Counted from the first letter of the stretch, positions 35,089 to 49,093 are shown. The stretch is DNA of 64,000 nt from Eimeria necatrix (GCF_000499385.1 NW_013652297.1:1-64000), one strand, 5' to 3'. Notes: generated by a model from the sequence alone, not told the origin. Program-made: numbers and translations.

Positions 35089-38000
35089 TTAAGTCTTACG
35101 TCGTTTCCTAGCCTGCTCAGTGGCAACTAGTTGGCTCGCATCATCCGCTGAAACGGAGACTCTTTGGGCAGCATTCCTGGCAGCCATCTGCTGAAGCTGC
35201 GCCTGGAGGAATTCTGGCGTAAGAGTACCTCTGCCAGTTGCTTGCTGGAGGCCTGCCGTTCGTTCATTTGTCCAGGACCGCCTGCTTACTGTGGACCTGC
35301 GGCTTCTCCCACTGGACACCGGCCTGGCTGCTTTATTGAAAGACCAGCCAGCCATATGCGGCAGCTTTCTCGAGGTCCAAAATGCTTCGTCTGCTTCAAT
35401 GAGCAGTGCCTCCAGTTTTGCAGAAGCTTGCTGAGGTGTAGTAGGAGTGTTCACAATATTGCCACTCGTTTCCTGACCCTCGGGATTCTCCATGCTCTGA
35501 GAACCAGGATTCGAGCCGGCACTGGCTGCCAAAGCAAAAGCAACAAAGACGGCAGCTGTTTATGGCGTGGGACTATTTGTAGGCTGCTCTTTTGGCCTTT
35601 CATCATCTCTTATATAGCGCTCTATGTCAACTCCACTGCAGCTCTTGATTTCTTCAGGTACAGTGACAACAGCGGCGTTTGGTAGGTTCATGAGCTATAC
35701 TACCCCGTCCCGTCAGTAGCTGCTTGCCTCCTGCAGTTTCAGTGGCAACCTCTCTGAGGTGCCGCCGCTCCTCAATAAACTCCTGTAAGGTTGGCAATCG
35801 TCTGGTACTGCTCACGCAAGAAGATGCTGTTCTGTTAGTGAGTTCAGCAAGCTTCAGCCTGAATCAAAACACCAAGGTTGATTAAAGGGTTTCATATAGC
35901 TTTTGACTTATGTTGAAGCAAGTTTGCTACGTGAAAGCACTTGAGGACCGCTATAGCTTGCCTGGGAATGTCAGTGCGTAGCACTTGCTTAACGCTTGGC
36001 TTAACTTTAGGGACCGTTAAAGGCTTCTGGTGTGACGCTGAAGAAGGGATAGTTGAGTCATTGGAGCCAGAAGAGTGGTTTGCCCCCGTACAGCTGGAAC
36101 ATGTTTGCGGCGGAGAATATCTGACGGCACACACATTCTTCCGCAAAGTGTACGGTGTGTACAGCTTTCGGCCCATCTCTTCCATAGAAGGACAAACACG
36201 GAACGTTGACTTGTAGCACTAAGTGGGCAGACTGGAAGGCGAGCATGAATACAAAGCACCGCAACATTTGCGTCAGCATATGTGGGTGTTCGCTTGCTCA
36301 GCTGCTTCATTGAGACTTGGCTAGCCCGCAGTCACGATGCTGGAAACCGAAGAACTGGCAACAGCGCATGCCCACTGCATTCAAAAGGTACGGCATCTGC
36401 CCACTCACGACCCTTCAGTCTTATCTCTCTGACATCCTGTGCAGACCACTTTAACCGGGACCTGCTGAACAAATCCGTGGCCAACTCTCGAAATTCGTCG
36501 GCCGCAGCTTTGACACTCTGTGAATGATGGTTTGCCGTGTTTTATCCTAGTAGAGAAGGTTCCGGGGATTGCAGAGGAGCCGCATTCTGCCGAGGCTGCG
36601 CGGCTCGCGCGCGCTCCACTGAGGCATTTAGCTTGGTGGCGTACAGAGAATTTCTTGTCACTACTGCATGAACAACACCTGCGTTGTCCTCTCTGTGCAA
36701 TTATCCGATGAAAAAGGCCTTGAGCTGTGGCTATATCCTTAGCGGAAAAAGATCGCCCACTGAGGCATGTTAAGGCAGGCGACCGGGTCTTCTGAGGAAT
36801 AGGAGACGCGGGGCTCCTTGTCAAAAAGGTGTTTTCAGAGATCTGAGCATTCTGTTTTCTTTCCAGAGGTGAATTCAAGGCTATAGACGTTGCCTTGTCC
36901 GGCTCAATGGAAAGCAAGCTGTTTTTTGCTGCGTTTTCTGAGAAGGAAACGCTATCTACGTGGCTCCCTGCTGTGCCAGGTGGACAAGGGAAACCGCGAG
37001 ACTGACGCTGGTCAGGCGTGAGGCGGGTGCAGGAATTAGCCTCAAGCACCGCAACAGGAGTCGATGGGACAGTGATAAAAACACTCGGGGGACCGCTTGC
37101 TAAATTTGAGAACTTTTGGCTGCATATGCAACCGTTGCCACAATTTGGCGTGCTCGCAGCACCCTTTCTAGCCAGAATAGCGCACTGCTGGTCTGTTGAA
37201 GACGTGGCCTCCTTTCTTTCAAAAGTTTCAGTGCATTGTCCCACAGTGATCTGTGAACTTTTGAGGGAGGTAGATGCTTTAACCGGGGCTGTGGGTGAAA
37301 CAAGCAGTCGCGACCTGGGAAGTGCATTTGAACGCTTTCGTGACCTGCATGACAGGACAAATCTGCTTCCTTTGATAGAATACTAATAAGCGCTTTGCCT
37401 TACTTGGCCTGCTTCTTCTGCCGGTGCTTTTAGTATTACACTTTGCTGACTAGAAGTGCGATGAAGTTTATATGGGTGAAGCTGCAAGCCACTGAAGTAG
37501 CAGCTGCAGTTGAACTTAGAACTATTGTGCAGGGAATCTACTAACGCTATAAAGTCTCTTGACGCTGCAAACGCAGCTGAAGATTTTGCCACAGCTTCTT
37601 CCGTGCTGGCAACGACAGAGGGACCCCAGAGCTGCGGCTTAGCCTTTCTGGTTGGGTAGGCAGAGACAGGGGTGGAGAGTTGGGATGCCTTGCTGAACGC
37701 GTCACACGCAGCTCTCGCCGTAGCTGCCAGCCGGTTTTGTTGTTTTGGCCCTTTTTTATCATCTGTGTACTGATACGTTGACGGCCCCCCGCGGGCCTGA
37801 ATAGTTTCGCACAGCTGAGACCTACAAGAGTTTATTTGCATCCTTTAGGTGGTGTTTAAATGTACTTTAGAAAGTTCTGGAAGAGTGGCGGCACATGCTT
37901 GCGTTGCTGCCTGAAACGCATCTCTTGATAACATCAACTTTACTGATTTAATGGAGGAACAAACCTTGGGTTTGGCTGCACTTTGCCGCATAAGTGCCAT

Positions 38001-38889
38001 TTTGATAACTGCGTACTCGGGCGTCCATCGGCCCCTAACAGCTGCGGATGTACGGGGTGTTTGGGCGTCAAAAAGACCCAGAGAGCTAGCAGCTGTCAAC
38101 CTAGAGACAGTTGCATTAACATTTTCCAAACTGCTTGAGCTTGGTAACTCTGGCTCCGCCGCTTTGGGCTCTCCATCCTGCAGAGTTCCCTCACATTCTC
38201 CACCTTTTCTGTGTAATAGTAAAGCTTACTTGCATTATTTCTCATATCGGCAAACGTATCGATCATTCTGACATTATCTGGCCTTTGCCGGCTCTACAGC
38301 TGTAGGCCAACTATGGCTCTTAAAGCGGAGTGGTGCGAAATTCAGCTTGCATGTCATCGCTTCTCATGCCTACTGGGGAAAGATTATCCACCAAAGATAT
38401 TACCGGGCCACCGACAGGCCTATATGGCCGCATAGGAGAGCTGTTCCAGCCGCATTTCTCTTGGGAATCCGTTTCAGAAGTTTCAAGTTCTTGTTGCTCA
38501 TTACGACTGGATTGCAAAAACGAGCACAAAAAAACACATGCGCGCCAATGGTCTATAATTAACTCTGGTGTGTGTGAGTTGCTCAATAGGACAACGCTAC
38601 TGAGTATAGCCCGTCAGACCAAGTCGTACGGATAAGTTATAATGAAGCGAGGCTACAGATTGGCTGTCAATGGGTGCTGGATATTGGCAAACAGATCGTG
38701 ACGCACCCAGTGAAAAACAAAAGTTCTACATGCAGTGGGACGTAGATGCTGCACCATGCCCATAGCTTTCAGCTTGCTAGTAAGAAAGGACTCACCCAAA
38801 CTCTAGTGATTCCAGTAACCGGCTAATTTCAGGTCGGCTCCTCATGATTAGGGCAGCTTGGGAGGCTTCAGTGCAAGATAAAGCCACTC
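35089..38889 (-). CDS. Multi-exon gene with a Cys-pair (zinc-ribbon-like) segment, unknown function
   Basis: Exons in order: 38889 to about 38798 (SQAALIMRSRPEISRLLESL), about 38490-38420 (EQQELETSETDSQEK), about 38188-37845 (TPEYAVIKMALMRQSAAKPK), about 37820-37396 (AACDAFSKASQLSTPVSAYP), an exon of about 270 codons ending at 36409 that closes with CQSCGRR...CTGCQR, an exon around 36190-35930, about 35866-35715 (LPTLQEFIEERRHLREVATE), about 35668-35577 (VDIERYIRDDERPKEQPTN) and 35524-35089 (ending QARKRRKT). The Cys pairs CxxC-x(17-20)-CxxC look able to bind zinc. The basic last residues could be a nuclear signal. Several junctions keep phase, but those around 37.8 and 36.2 kb do not as read. 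Family not recognised; the start is uncertain. Confidence 0.5.
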
Positions 38890-41094
38890 AAATAAATACT
38901 AAGCCACATAGACATTAGACAGTAGACATCAGCTGAGACGCGTAGGAGTCGGTGATCACGTATTCCTGCATGTAACAGGAAAACCACTTCCTATCCTCTC
39001 TGCCAAGACTGTTCAGCTCGCCCACAAATGGAGCACTATTGCGAAAGAATAAAAAATTAAAGCTCCAGCCCTTTTCCAGTATTGAAAGTACCCTCCCATT
39101 GCATGTTGCCTGCAGCGGTGTGACTGGAATGTATGAAAGAGCTTCAAAGGCGGTGGGGCAGAGTGACCCTACTCTAGTGATCGACGATATTGGCTCGGAA
39201 ATGTTACCAACGGCTAGACCGCGTAGGTCTCTGTGATGCAGCATTGAGCTGCTCTCTGCATTTTCATAATACAAACAGTTACCTTTTAACACTTTTTCAC
39301 GGCGTTAGTTGTGATTCCGCTACGCTGTAGGGCTGCAATTGGGAGCCCCGTGATCGGCTTCACGAGCAGTACAACCAAAGTGAAATTTACTGCCTTACGA
39401 GGAAAACCTGCTATTAAATATATTTCCTACTACTGTACCTCTATAAGAACGAGGATTCGCTCAACTGCTGGGGCCAGTGGTGCTCAAAAGAGTTTTCACC
39501 TACAACCCTGCTGCGCAGTTACCAGTGGATACAATCTTAAGCAAAAAAAGATCTCTCGTTCCTAATTATCCCAGCCCAAATTTGCAGTACAATGGCCCCG
39601 GGATTTAATTTTGCTTCGCATGACCTTCAATTGGGGCAGTGCTGCCCAGGCGAAGTCGTGCAGATTCCTTCACCCTCATTATTTTCTTGAAATCGACGCT
39701 GCCTGTTGGTACCACTGCTGGACAAAAGACACAAATAGAGGCTCCTGGCTTTGTACGTGTTAAGCGGGTTGGAGCTTATCACGATTGCGCAGGTGGCAAA
39801 CACTACAGCCTCTGAACTGCTGACTGTATTTGGCCTTATCGGCTAGGACACGTTGAAGAAGATGCGACAGTCCACTGGTTTGCAGCAGTTCAATTGCTGT
39901 AGCTTTTCTCCCTTTGTTCCTCATGAGCTCGAACTCACTACCACTCGCTACTCACAGCTACTTGACAGCTTCGTAGCGTCTAGCCCTGGCGGGCTCGAAT
40001 TCCCAATAATCGAAAAAGGTACTCTTCCTAATGAGCAAGGAAGATCCATCCTACTTGAGGAAAAAAATAATCCCTCAAGCGCTCTAATGCGGCCTCCCAC
40101 CAAGTGGGAGTTCAAGAAAAGCTTGTAATTTCACTAATGCTCAAGTGCGCAGTAGGGTGTGCACGGTACAATAGGCACAAGGCTTATTCATTACAAGCGG
40201 AAAAAGCACTCATCGTCCCTCTTACAGCTTGAAGCAGGCATGGGGAAACTTTGTCCCCCAAGATCAAAACAATTTGGAGCCTTGATGCATTTCCACACTG
40301 TAGCTCCTAATTATTTAAATCCCTGGGCCTCTAATTGCTAATCATGAGTACACAGAGTGCAAAGAATGCCTTGCTTTAAGCAACCCACCCGGAGCTATTT
40401 GCTCCAAAAGCAATTGCTCAGCTAAATGCGTGCTATCGATACAAAAAATCGTAGAGTTCCATCTGCTCTGCTCACTGTTCTCAGTGAAGCTGCACCTTGT
40501 GGTTGACAATTGCAAAGCATTGAAACACGGAATTGCTGCTGCTGCTGAAATTTTTCGTTGGCACTGCGAAGAAACCAATGCGTGAAACTTGCACCATCTG
40601 GATACATTTAAAAAGAACAGGCAAATTTTAGTAAGGAACACAGAATGGCTAGCACCTTGACCACAGCACTCGGCAAGGGCATGAGCAAGGGCATAATGCG
40701 GGAAGCCTAGAACTACATTTCTTAACCCGCTCTTGCCGTACTCATGGGCTCTACAAGCTAACGAAAAAGAACTTAAAAGGATATCTTTGTTGTTCCTCCG
40801 CAGTCAAAGCCTGAAAAGCGGTTGCTGTTAAACCGCAGCAACTGCTGCGGATGAGCCAGCTAGGGGGCTCCTATCCCTGCAAGTCCAGTTTCCGCTCTAC
40901 CTGCCACTCCAGCAATAACGAGGAGTTGATTAGGTGCACGCGTGTGGACTGAGGAGAGAAAGCAGTGCACACGGTAACGCGACTGCAGCAGAGATCGCGG
41001 CAAGGAAGCCCTGCTGTGCTGCGTTAAGGGCGCAATCATTTCCAACGGCCGCACTCCAGGCCGAAAGAGACGCAGCGAGACACCGTAAACGAAT
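38890..41094. other. Region without a confident gene
   Basis: This lies upstream of the gene above and downstream of the exportin gene. Weak exon-like pieces occur on the minus strand (near 39240, MLHHRDLRGLAV; near 40505-40440, RTVSRADGTLRFFVSIARI) and a 91-codon plus ORF at 39853-40128. None is bounded well enough to call. Confidence 0.4.
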
Positions 41095-44000
41095 TCAGGC
41101 ACGCTTCACACGCCCTGCAGGTGCCGATCGTGCAAATGCCCCTATCAGAAACTAAAAGAGAACACCTTTCGAATGTCATGAGCGAAGTGGTACAGGTTCC
41201 TCATAAACTTATCCTGAGCGAAACAGGCAAACGGATTCACAGGATCATCTGGAGGCTACATACGAGGCTGGAGGGAAGGCAGCAATTTCTATATCTGAAG
41301 CTACGAAAGGGTGTTATCCAAGCTAACAGATACCCACTTTATTTGCTGTTTCAAGGTCTTCCTCAATGTTCAGCATCAAAGCTGTAAAGAACCCTTCCAC
41401 CCTGAAGAAGCCAAAAATGCAGCACTTGAGGTCAGCCCAATTCAATCGAACTGGTGTTATTGGTACTACTACACCAGGGACTAAAGCCAACAGGTTTAGA
41501 ATTCAACGTACTGTGGTCTCTTGCATTCAATCTGTTGCTCAATGATTTGCTGCTTTAGCTTCAAGTATTCGTTTTCTTGCAGCAAAATCAGTCCCAGCAA
41601 AACACCCGATATTGAGAACAAATTTGGGAGTTGGCCTGCATTGCAGCGGACACCCGCATGTGACTTTTCAAAGTTAGCAGCAACTGCTGGCTGGCAAGGT
41701 TATACTGTATATTCTAACAGACACGCAGAGACCAGGGAAACAGCTACTGAGCATTCAAAGAATAATGCACTATGGAACAAGCAGGTGAATTCTACACGCC
41801 TTCTGGGCTCGCATGCGACCACAAGTATTGCCAAAGCAAGAAAAAGTGACCCTGATAGTTACGCATCAGTTGAAAGCTTGCGCATCACATAGTTTTCACT
41901 TCTCGAGCTTACGACCGAACACAGCTTCAAGCCCTTTGGATATCTAGGAACGGCACAAACATTAAGCTGACTTTTACATAAAATAATGTCTGGAGGATTG
42001 GCAGATCAGAGCCATGAATTTATACTACATACCTGTCATGAGGAGCTGGAATATCAGCTGCAGCATTCGCGGCAAACTTCCAGGCTGAGCCTCAAGGAAC
42101 GCGCGAACAGCCTGTTCAACGCATGCAATATGTAGTAATATCTGTTTTTGTTATTTGGATCCACAAAATCGAATCAGCATACGCCCGCCCCATGAAACTA
42201 CTCAACTACGGTGGTGCTTCGGATTTTGGAAATACGCGCAGCATAAGAACAGAGGGAATCTAGGAACCCTACTTCTCCTTCCTTTTCTTCAGAGTTCCGA
42301 TACTTAAAGATGAACTCGACAAAATTGCCTAACGTGGCGCACGATAGCATTAGCACTGTTTCTTGAGCACAGAGACCATCCTCCACGCATCGCAACAGTT
42401 GCGCTAGGTGGGCCGGAGGCAGTTCTAGAATCTGTGACCACGCAGACACAAGATGCTGGACAAAACCCTGCAGTGATCTAGGAAAGGATGCCTCGAATAT
42501 ATCTTATTGCAAGGAAATTTGAATTAGGCACTCAGCGCACATGCAGAGATGCAAAACAGGCAATGAAAACCGGCGCAAAAATTTCGAAGCATTTTAAATA
42601 CGCTATCGGCACATTTTAAAATCCAGAAAACATGTAAATTATACAAGAGACGCGCGCTTTTAAAAATTCGGACTGCAACGATGGAGGGACGTTGAGCTGC
42701 ACAGCGTTTCAACTGCTCACGTTTTGCATGAAAGATTCCGTAGCAACTTCAAGGAAGGAGTAAACAGCTCCTAGCGACTTCAAATAGGCCATCAAATCTG
42801 CCATAAAGCGACAAGAAACCCACAACTTCCATTGAAGTCGATTTGCAGTCCATATATTGCGCGAGAAGGCTCAGAAGTGATTCTGACGTGTGGCAACGCC
42901 GCTGCAAAAAAGCAGTTGCCAACTAAGGTAGTTTCGGCTCCGCAGCGCTGCTTCTCTTGTCCCTTACCATCTTGGGGGATTGCAAGACACATCTGGAGAG
43001 CCAGGCGAAGGGAATCGTTCAGCACTGTGTCCCCGTAGACCTCAAATACTTCATAGTGGCAGTATGAGCCTCTGATGATGTTGCTCAGTATTTGCAACGC
43101 TACAGCCATTCCCTTATACTTCTCTTTGTAGGGATCGGAGAAGTCCTGCTTCTGCAGTATCCTGCATATGAAAGGAAGGTGAGTGCGCTTTCTGCTTTAA
43201 AAGGCCTTCTCCACAGAAGCCCTTAACCCTAAACCGTAAACAGAAGAACTATATACTTCATGCAGACCCTACAGCACAAAAAGACTGCTGACCCACCTGT
43301 TGCCATATTTGAGCACCACACTCGATGCCTCCTTGAAGAGCCGAATGCCATTTGCGGACGACTCTACAAAGTGAATTCTGTTGCCTCCCCTGTTGTCGAC
43401 AAAGTCGGCAATGAACTTCAAAAGGGGAACCAAAACTTCCGCATCGTCCCACCATGCATCTGCTGCCCAGCTAAATATTGCCATCTAACAGAGAACGCGC
43501 ACACAAACCTTCCGGCATAACCGCTCGCTTGAAAATGCCCGTTCTTCTTCATTATTTGCTTGGGCTACAAATGTGTAAGAAGACAACAGTTTTTACATCA
43601 CCAAGGCAAAATCCAGCAGGCCTGCGCAATGCGGTAAAGTCTATTCAACGACAGGACGGCAGCGCTCACGCGAGTGGTGCCGTTGATCTTCTTCCAAGGG
43701 GACATTAGCCAGTCAAAAAGGACTGTGTAAGTGGAGCTGAGCCCAGATGCGAAACTTAACCCTCTGTGCCACAACAAACCAACGGCACGTAGGCAGTTAA
43801 ATTACGATGCTTTAAGTGAGTAGAAGTGCAGCCTGGTTCACAATATGAAGCATTCAAGAATGCAAAGCAGCCATCCGTGGAGAAGTGCTTGCGGTTCTGT
43901 ACCTTAAATCTCGAACAAGACCAATCAGAGGGTCGCGACAAAGCGGGTTGCGAATGGATGCTGGATTTCTCCCCTCGTCAGTTTGTTGCCACAAAGACAG

Positions 44001-47000
44001 AAAGATGGCGTCCATGGGCTGCACGAATTGCTCGAAAGAGACGGTAGTTTTCTGTTGTTGGTAAAACAGTAGTGTCCCGAGCGTTAAGTAATACGTCGTC
44101 CGCAGTCTTGAATACCTGAAGTGTAGAGCAGCAAAGAGGCGGAACCAGTATGACCCTCACAAGGTAAACAGTCACGCATAAACGAAAAAAGCAATGACTG
44201 AACCGGTACAAACTAAGTCAGTTGCAGGAACAAGCTCGCGATTCGAGGCCTGCGTGCAGCCCTTAAAGTGATATTGGAAATTCACATGTCGCAAGAAAAA
44301 GCAAAAACACACGCAACCAACAAATCTGTACCACATCTACACCACAATTCGCGAATGAGCAAACGACATGGAAACGTGATGTACCTTCGCATCGAAAGAA
44401 ACTTGAACTCAGCGCTGCAGTGATTCGTTAGGAAGTAGGCGCCAGTTGGAGTTTCCAGCAGCAAACGACCGGTGACGATCAGTTCTGGGGCTCGGGATAT
44501 CCAGTGAACGATGTGAACACCGGCCACGAACTCAAAAAGGAGATCCATGGACTTCTTTATGCATTCCGGCATATTCACTCGGTGCTGGAGATTGAAACCG
44601 ATCTTACTCACCAAGGTCGCCACGATCGCTTTGTCGTCTGCAGCACCGAGTGCTGCAAATGCAGTAAGACCAAGGCAACCAGACTCGGCAGGCAACTTAA
44701 CGAAACATTAAAGCAACCCACAGCTAGAAAAATAACAAAAAATGACACCTACGAAGCTACACTGCTGTTGGCCTCCAGAAGGCGCTCACGTGTCTCGCTC
44801 TGCATGCTCATGAACAAGAAGCCATGCACTGAAGTGAGCAGCAAGGCGCTTAACACCATGATCATTCTTCAATTAAAACCTGACCCATACCTGTAGCGAA
44901 AGCGCTGGGGCTGTCTAGTGTGCGGGCGAACTGGCCTATAAAGAGTTTTCTGAATTGATCCAAGAAATACAGAAACGCTAGCTCAAGCGCCTCTGGCGTT
45001 CCTTCGCATTTCGTCTCCTCTATCAAAGTCAAGACAAGCTTTGACAGGCCCGCATTTGCCATTTGCACCGTCTCGGAGGAAGCATCTGTTCACACGGCAA
45101 AAAAGAGCATATAGATCCAGCAAATGATAACAGATTGAGGGAAAGCGCTAGATCTTCTTTGCTTTCTACAAATCGGCTCCAAACTTCTGCCATACCTTCC
45201 ACGTGTACGTCGGGGAGCCTTCCGGTCCAGTTGCTGCCGACAAGTGCCCCAATGAGGTATACGAGCCACGTGATCTTCTCCTCAAAAACCTTCCTGTTCA
45301 TCTCACCGCTCTGCGCTTTAGCCTTCGTCTCCTCGAACAAATCATGAACCATTCGGGCTGTCTTGGTGTAGCGGCAACGGGCAAGTTGAGACAGAACTTC
45401 CAGTTGTTCCTGGCGCAACACTTCGTTGTTTAAGGGACTTTCCCAATCACAGTTGTCTGCACGTCCGTGACCACAAAAAGAAAAAACAATGACAGCATAA
45501 ACTAATAATGTGGGAGCAGTACGATTCAGAAAGGGTCCGTTGAAAGCGTGTTGTGTGATTCAACCACCGCTTTCCAGATCGAAGTGCCTAACGGGCTAAT
45601 GGCTAAAGTCTCAACATCTTGGCCGTGAAGGGCTAAACAGAACAACTCGTTGGCCAGTGTTCCGTGGTCCAGGCTGGGATGTCTTACCTGAATCTTCAGC
45701 TATGGCCTCCGCCACACACATGCGACTCATGATGAATGCTGCTGTGATCCTCTCGATATACAATTCCAAATCCTTGGGCACCCTCTGCTTGTAGAAAAGC
45801 AAGGGAGATATCATGTGGGCCCAAACGCCTAGGAGATAGTGTTTGCTGTTGGGCATCCGCTGCCAGGATTTCAGGCTTTCCATTGTGAAGTCGAAAAGAT
45901 GTTGGGGAAACTCCCTGAAGGGTTCTGAAGCACAGAGTTCGCTGAGGTGATGGGAAGTGTTGACTTTGCCTATAAGACGGCAGAACTCGTGGTAGCACAT
46001 ATCGTCCGAGAGGCCCGTCCTTGTTTTGATTATCTGAAAAGTGCCCAAGATCAACTCGCCCATATATTTGTTTCGAATGGCTGTTGTTTCGAAGAAAGAC
46101 CGTCTGAACGCTGATATGAGCACGAGGCAAGACAAACACAAACGAGCACATTCCACCCGCGGTCGGTGCGGAGTCTTGTGCCAGCAAGCATTGTAAAGAC
46201 TGAAGAACATCCTGGGGAAGGTTTCCTCCCTGAATTCGCTCCAGCCTTGCGGAATCATGACTGTGTTCTGCTCATCAGTGGTGTCGTCTGCCATTGTGCC
46301 CATAAAATCGAAGGACAAGCAATTAAGGGCCAGTTGCAGCACTTGTTTCAGCAACCGCGTCTCCTCTTCTTCGTTAGGTACGCGAATCGCTCCAGCGTCA
46401 AACTGCTGAAGCGTCTTCACAGCCACCTTCAGAATTGACGGAAGAGCTATATCGCGGAACGAGAATGCCACGCGACGCAGACGAGACATATGGGATCCAA
46501 TCTTTGGCTGCATTTCCTGAGTCAACTCTGTGTATATGTATAGCCCAACAACCCAGTGAGCCGTAGAGGCACTCAAAAACAAGCTGACTTGCTCTAAGAT
46601 CTTCTGAAGTCATAACAGACGCACACATATGGTTCGACGTGCATACAGGGAGTAACCTGAGGACACAATGCCAGTTCTATTGGGCCTCACACACCCATGA
46701 TGAAAGCTTCAAAGCAGCTCTTATCTCGCGAAGTACAAAAGAAACCCAAGCAAACTTGCCTTGTCTACATCTTCAAACCAAGAAAGTTTGACTATGCGGC
46801 AAAGCAATCGAATTAGGTGGCCCAGGATTTCGTGTGCATTGTGCAGCAAATCTGCGCTGCGCTGGTACAGGTAATTCAAAAGAAAGTTGCGGGTTTCTTC
46901 CTTTTGCTTGTCTGATATTTGGCCCCAGTAACGCGTGAAGAGGTTCATAAGCCCCGAGCTTGCAAATAGCAAGGCCTGCAGGTTCGACGAGTGAGCGAGC

Positions 47001-47146
47001 ACCGCCTGTAGCCTGGGCATGTTTTCGGGGTTGTTGACGAGGGGTAGCAGCACTTTGTGCGCCTCATTTTGTTCTTCTTTCCCGCCACCACCGTAAAAAG
47101 CTTGGCACAACAGCTCCAGCTGCTGCACCTCCGCGAGATCTGCCAT
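41095..47146 (-). CDS. XPO7: Exportin-7 (importin-beta family nuclear transport receptor)
   Basis: ATG at 47146, stop at 41095-41097, at least 14 exons. Resolved ones: 47146-46760, 46603-45688, 45456 onward, then exons near 45.0, 44.6, 44.0, 43.4, 43.0 and 42.4 kb, about 42121-42033, 41635-41512, 41401-41338 and 41151-41095. Conserved exportin-7 blocks appear in order: LAEVQQLELLCQAFY, IVKLSWFEDVDK, STAHWVVGLYIYTELTQEMQ, LALNCLSFDFMGTMADDTTD, YHEFCRLIGKVNTSHHLSEL, PNSKHYLLGVWAHM, ITWLVYLIGALVG, LELAFLYFLDQFRKLFIG, RDPLIGLVRDLR, SSANGIRLFKEAS, VFEVYGDTVLNDSLRLALQM, VLLGLILLQENEYLK. Exportin-7 carries proteins between nucleus and cytoplasm with RanGTP. Length and order match the family. The first intron begins with GC (GACAAG|GCAAGT). 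One junction near 45.1 kb is unresolved. The tail after NIEEDLETANK is short. Confidence 0.92.
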
Positions 47147-47518
47147 TGTTTCACTACTTATCAATAAGAAAGATAAGCAAGACGAACTTTGGCTACTTGT
47201 GCGACCTTCCCATGGCAAGCAGAACGGCTTCTGCGCCGTCAAGACAGAGCAACACTGCCCTAGGCACACCAGAGCTTCTGTCAGACACGGAGTGTCTTAC
47301 GCATTTCGCGGGACACTCGAGGTCTGCAGGATAATATGTAGTTCTCCTGATTGTGCTTGGCCGCTGCGGGAGCTTCCGCCACTTCTGCCACGGGCTGCTT
47401 CGGGTGTCGCCGCTGCTGCAGGCGCAAGCGGTGCTGCTGTGCTTGTGGCAATTCAGTTCTGGCTTGCGAAGCTCCTCTAGAGAACTGCAATACCCCGCAG
47501 CAAGACTCCGCTCTGCTG

Positions 47519-48149
47519 CTATTCTGCGCCTTCACCACAGGGAGGGCTGCTGTCCCCGACAGGAGAAGAAGCAGCAAGAGGCGATCTCGGTTCTCGAAGG
47601 GAGGAAAGGAGAGTAGAGGCCGGGTAGGCTGTGGATGGAGTTGCGATAACTGGGTCGCCGGGCAGAGAGAGAATAAACCGGACTCCCCGTGGGCAGCCCC
47701 ACAGATGAGGTACTCCGAAGAATAAATGCTTAGCGAAGCCACCAGAGGGAACAGAAACACAAAGCAGCACTAATGTGGCGCTAGTTTTCTCAGATGGGGC
47801 TTCACGTGTAGGAATTAGGTTCGGCTGGCGGGAGCATCACTCCGCCACCGCCCCAGCCTTACGGCCATAAAATCAGAATACAATTCGAGACAAAAAAACT
47901 GTCGTTACACAAATACTCAGCAACTTACCAGCTCAACAAGACACGATGCATGCATCGCCCAAGCTACGCTTCAAGCTACGGAAATCCAGCGTCCACAGCC
48001 CGCGAAGGGAGTGTGCGTGTTGCTCGACTAACCTTGTTTCCCCACACCGCATTATTTCGACAATATTTTCCGTACTTCTCCCATTTTACAGGCTTGGCAT
48101 GCTCCCACTGCGGCCAGCTACGAGCTTTGACAGCAGGTGTATGATGCAT
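47519..48149 (-). CDS. Candidate two-exon small gene upstream of exportin-7
   Basis: ATG at 48149; exon 48149-48033 (39 codons, with SWPQWEHAKPVKWEKYGKYC) ends at a perfect donor AAG|GTTAGT. A second exon from 47728 (acceptor ttcgctaag) is in phase and reads HLFFGVPHLWGCPRGVRFIL, stopping at 47519. Rich in Trp, Lys and Tyr, about 109 residues, it has the look of a small mitochondrial or ribosomal protein, but I cannot name it. The first exon is the stronger part; the second lies in Pro/Ser-rich sequence and could be wrong. Confidence 0.4.
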
Positions 48150-49093
48150 TTGTGAGTACAGCAGCAGTGTATGGGTGAGACTGCATTCACACTTGTCGGG
48201 CTCACAAACAGAACCATGATCCAGGCCAGACGTCAACCTAAGCCCGCTTTTTCGGCAGTGTGGCGGAGCCCCGTGTTCGCCTAAAGGAACTCGGTTACGC
48301 GTGCGGGGAGCACGATGTATGCGGGGTAGTTGACGCTCAAAATGCTGCAAAACTACAGACTGCCGTCGTCTGTTGCCAGAATTCCGAAAAAATTCGGAGT
48401 GAGGCGCTTGGAATCCTGAGGATCAAGCTGCTGCACAATGTAACTTCCAGACACTGCACCAATCTGTTCACTGAATTGAGCTTTGTGCCAAAGGCCAAGC
48501 TCTATCGCCAAAAGCACAGCTCATGTGCCAGCTAAAATGACTCAGCAAGTACTTAGCTACTGTCACCCTCTTCGCCGCCACAGAGGAGACTCATTATTGC
48601 TATGGGAATGTGAATCATTCAGAGGTCATTCAACCGGGGAGTTGCTACAGCTTCCGATAGGTGCACGAGGAGACGAGGGACTGCATAGGAAGGCTAGTTT
48701 TAAAAACATGCCAGGACTTGTATACTTGTGGAGCGGCCTTAATGACACATCACAAGTTTCCTGCTTAATCCAGTGACTGATAACTTTGTGCGAGACCTCA
48801 CACTGCATGTGCGGACACCCAACTAGTCATCATTTTGGCGCTGAGCCGAATGCCCGAGTGCAGAACTATTTCATCATTTGGATTGCCCTTTTCTGGTCAG
48901 AATGTGTATGCTAAGCGGCAGCCGATAACGAGTTTTAGTGGTTTGGACACCACTGCAGACGGGCTCCTGATGTCTAGCGACGTCTGCTAGAGAGCTCACA
49001 AATGGCTTAGAAAGAGGCCACAAGTGAAAGCCTTTATCATTCCGTAGTAAAGGGCGGCTGAGGGAGTTTAGGTAACAAGTAAGAAGCGCTGTA
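48150..49093. other. Divergent intergenic region
   Basis: This lies between the minus ATG at 48149 and the plus ATG at 49094. Only short overlapping ORFs are present. It is the likely promoter region for both candidates. Confidence 0.4.

Noticed and set aside
43219..43240. Telomere-like CCTTAACCCTAAACC in the exportin gene
   Set aside because: A single copy in an intron; no tandem TTTAGGG array, so not an interstitial telomere block.
47281..47770. 159-codon minus ORF with a hydrophobic, signal-like stretch, and the 124-codon plus ORF opposite
   Set aside because: The first codons are GTG and TTG, and no ATG precedes the hydrophobic part. More likely 5' leader of exportin-7 or part of the small candidate in another frame.
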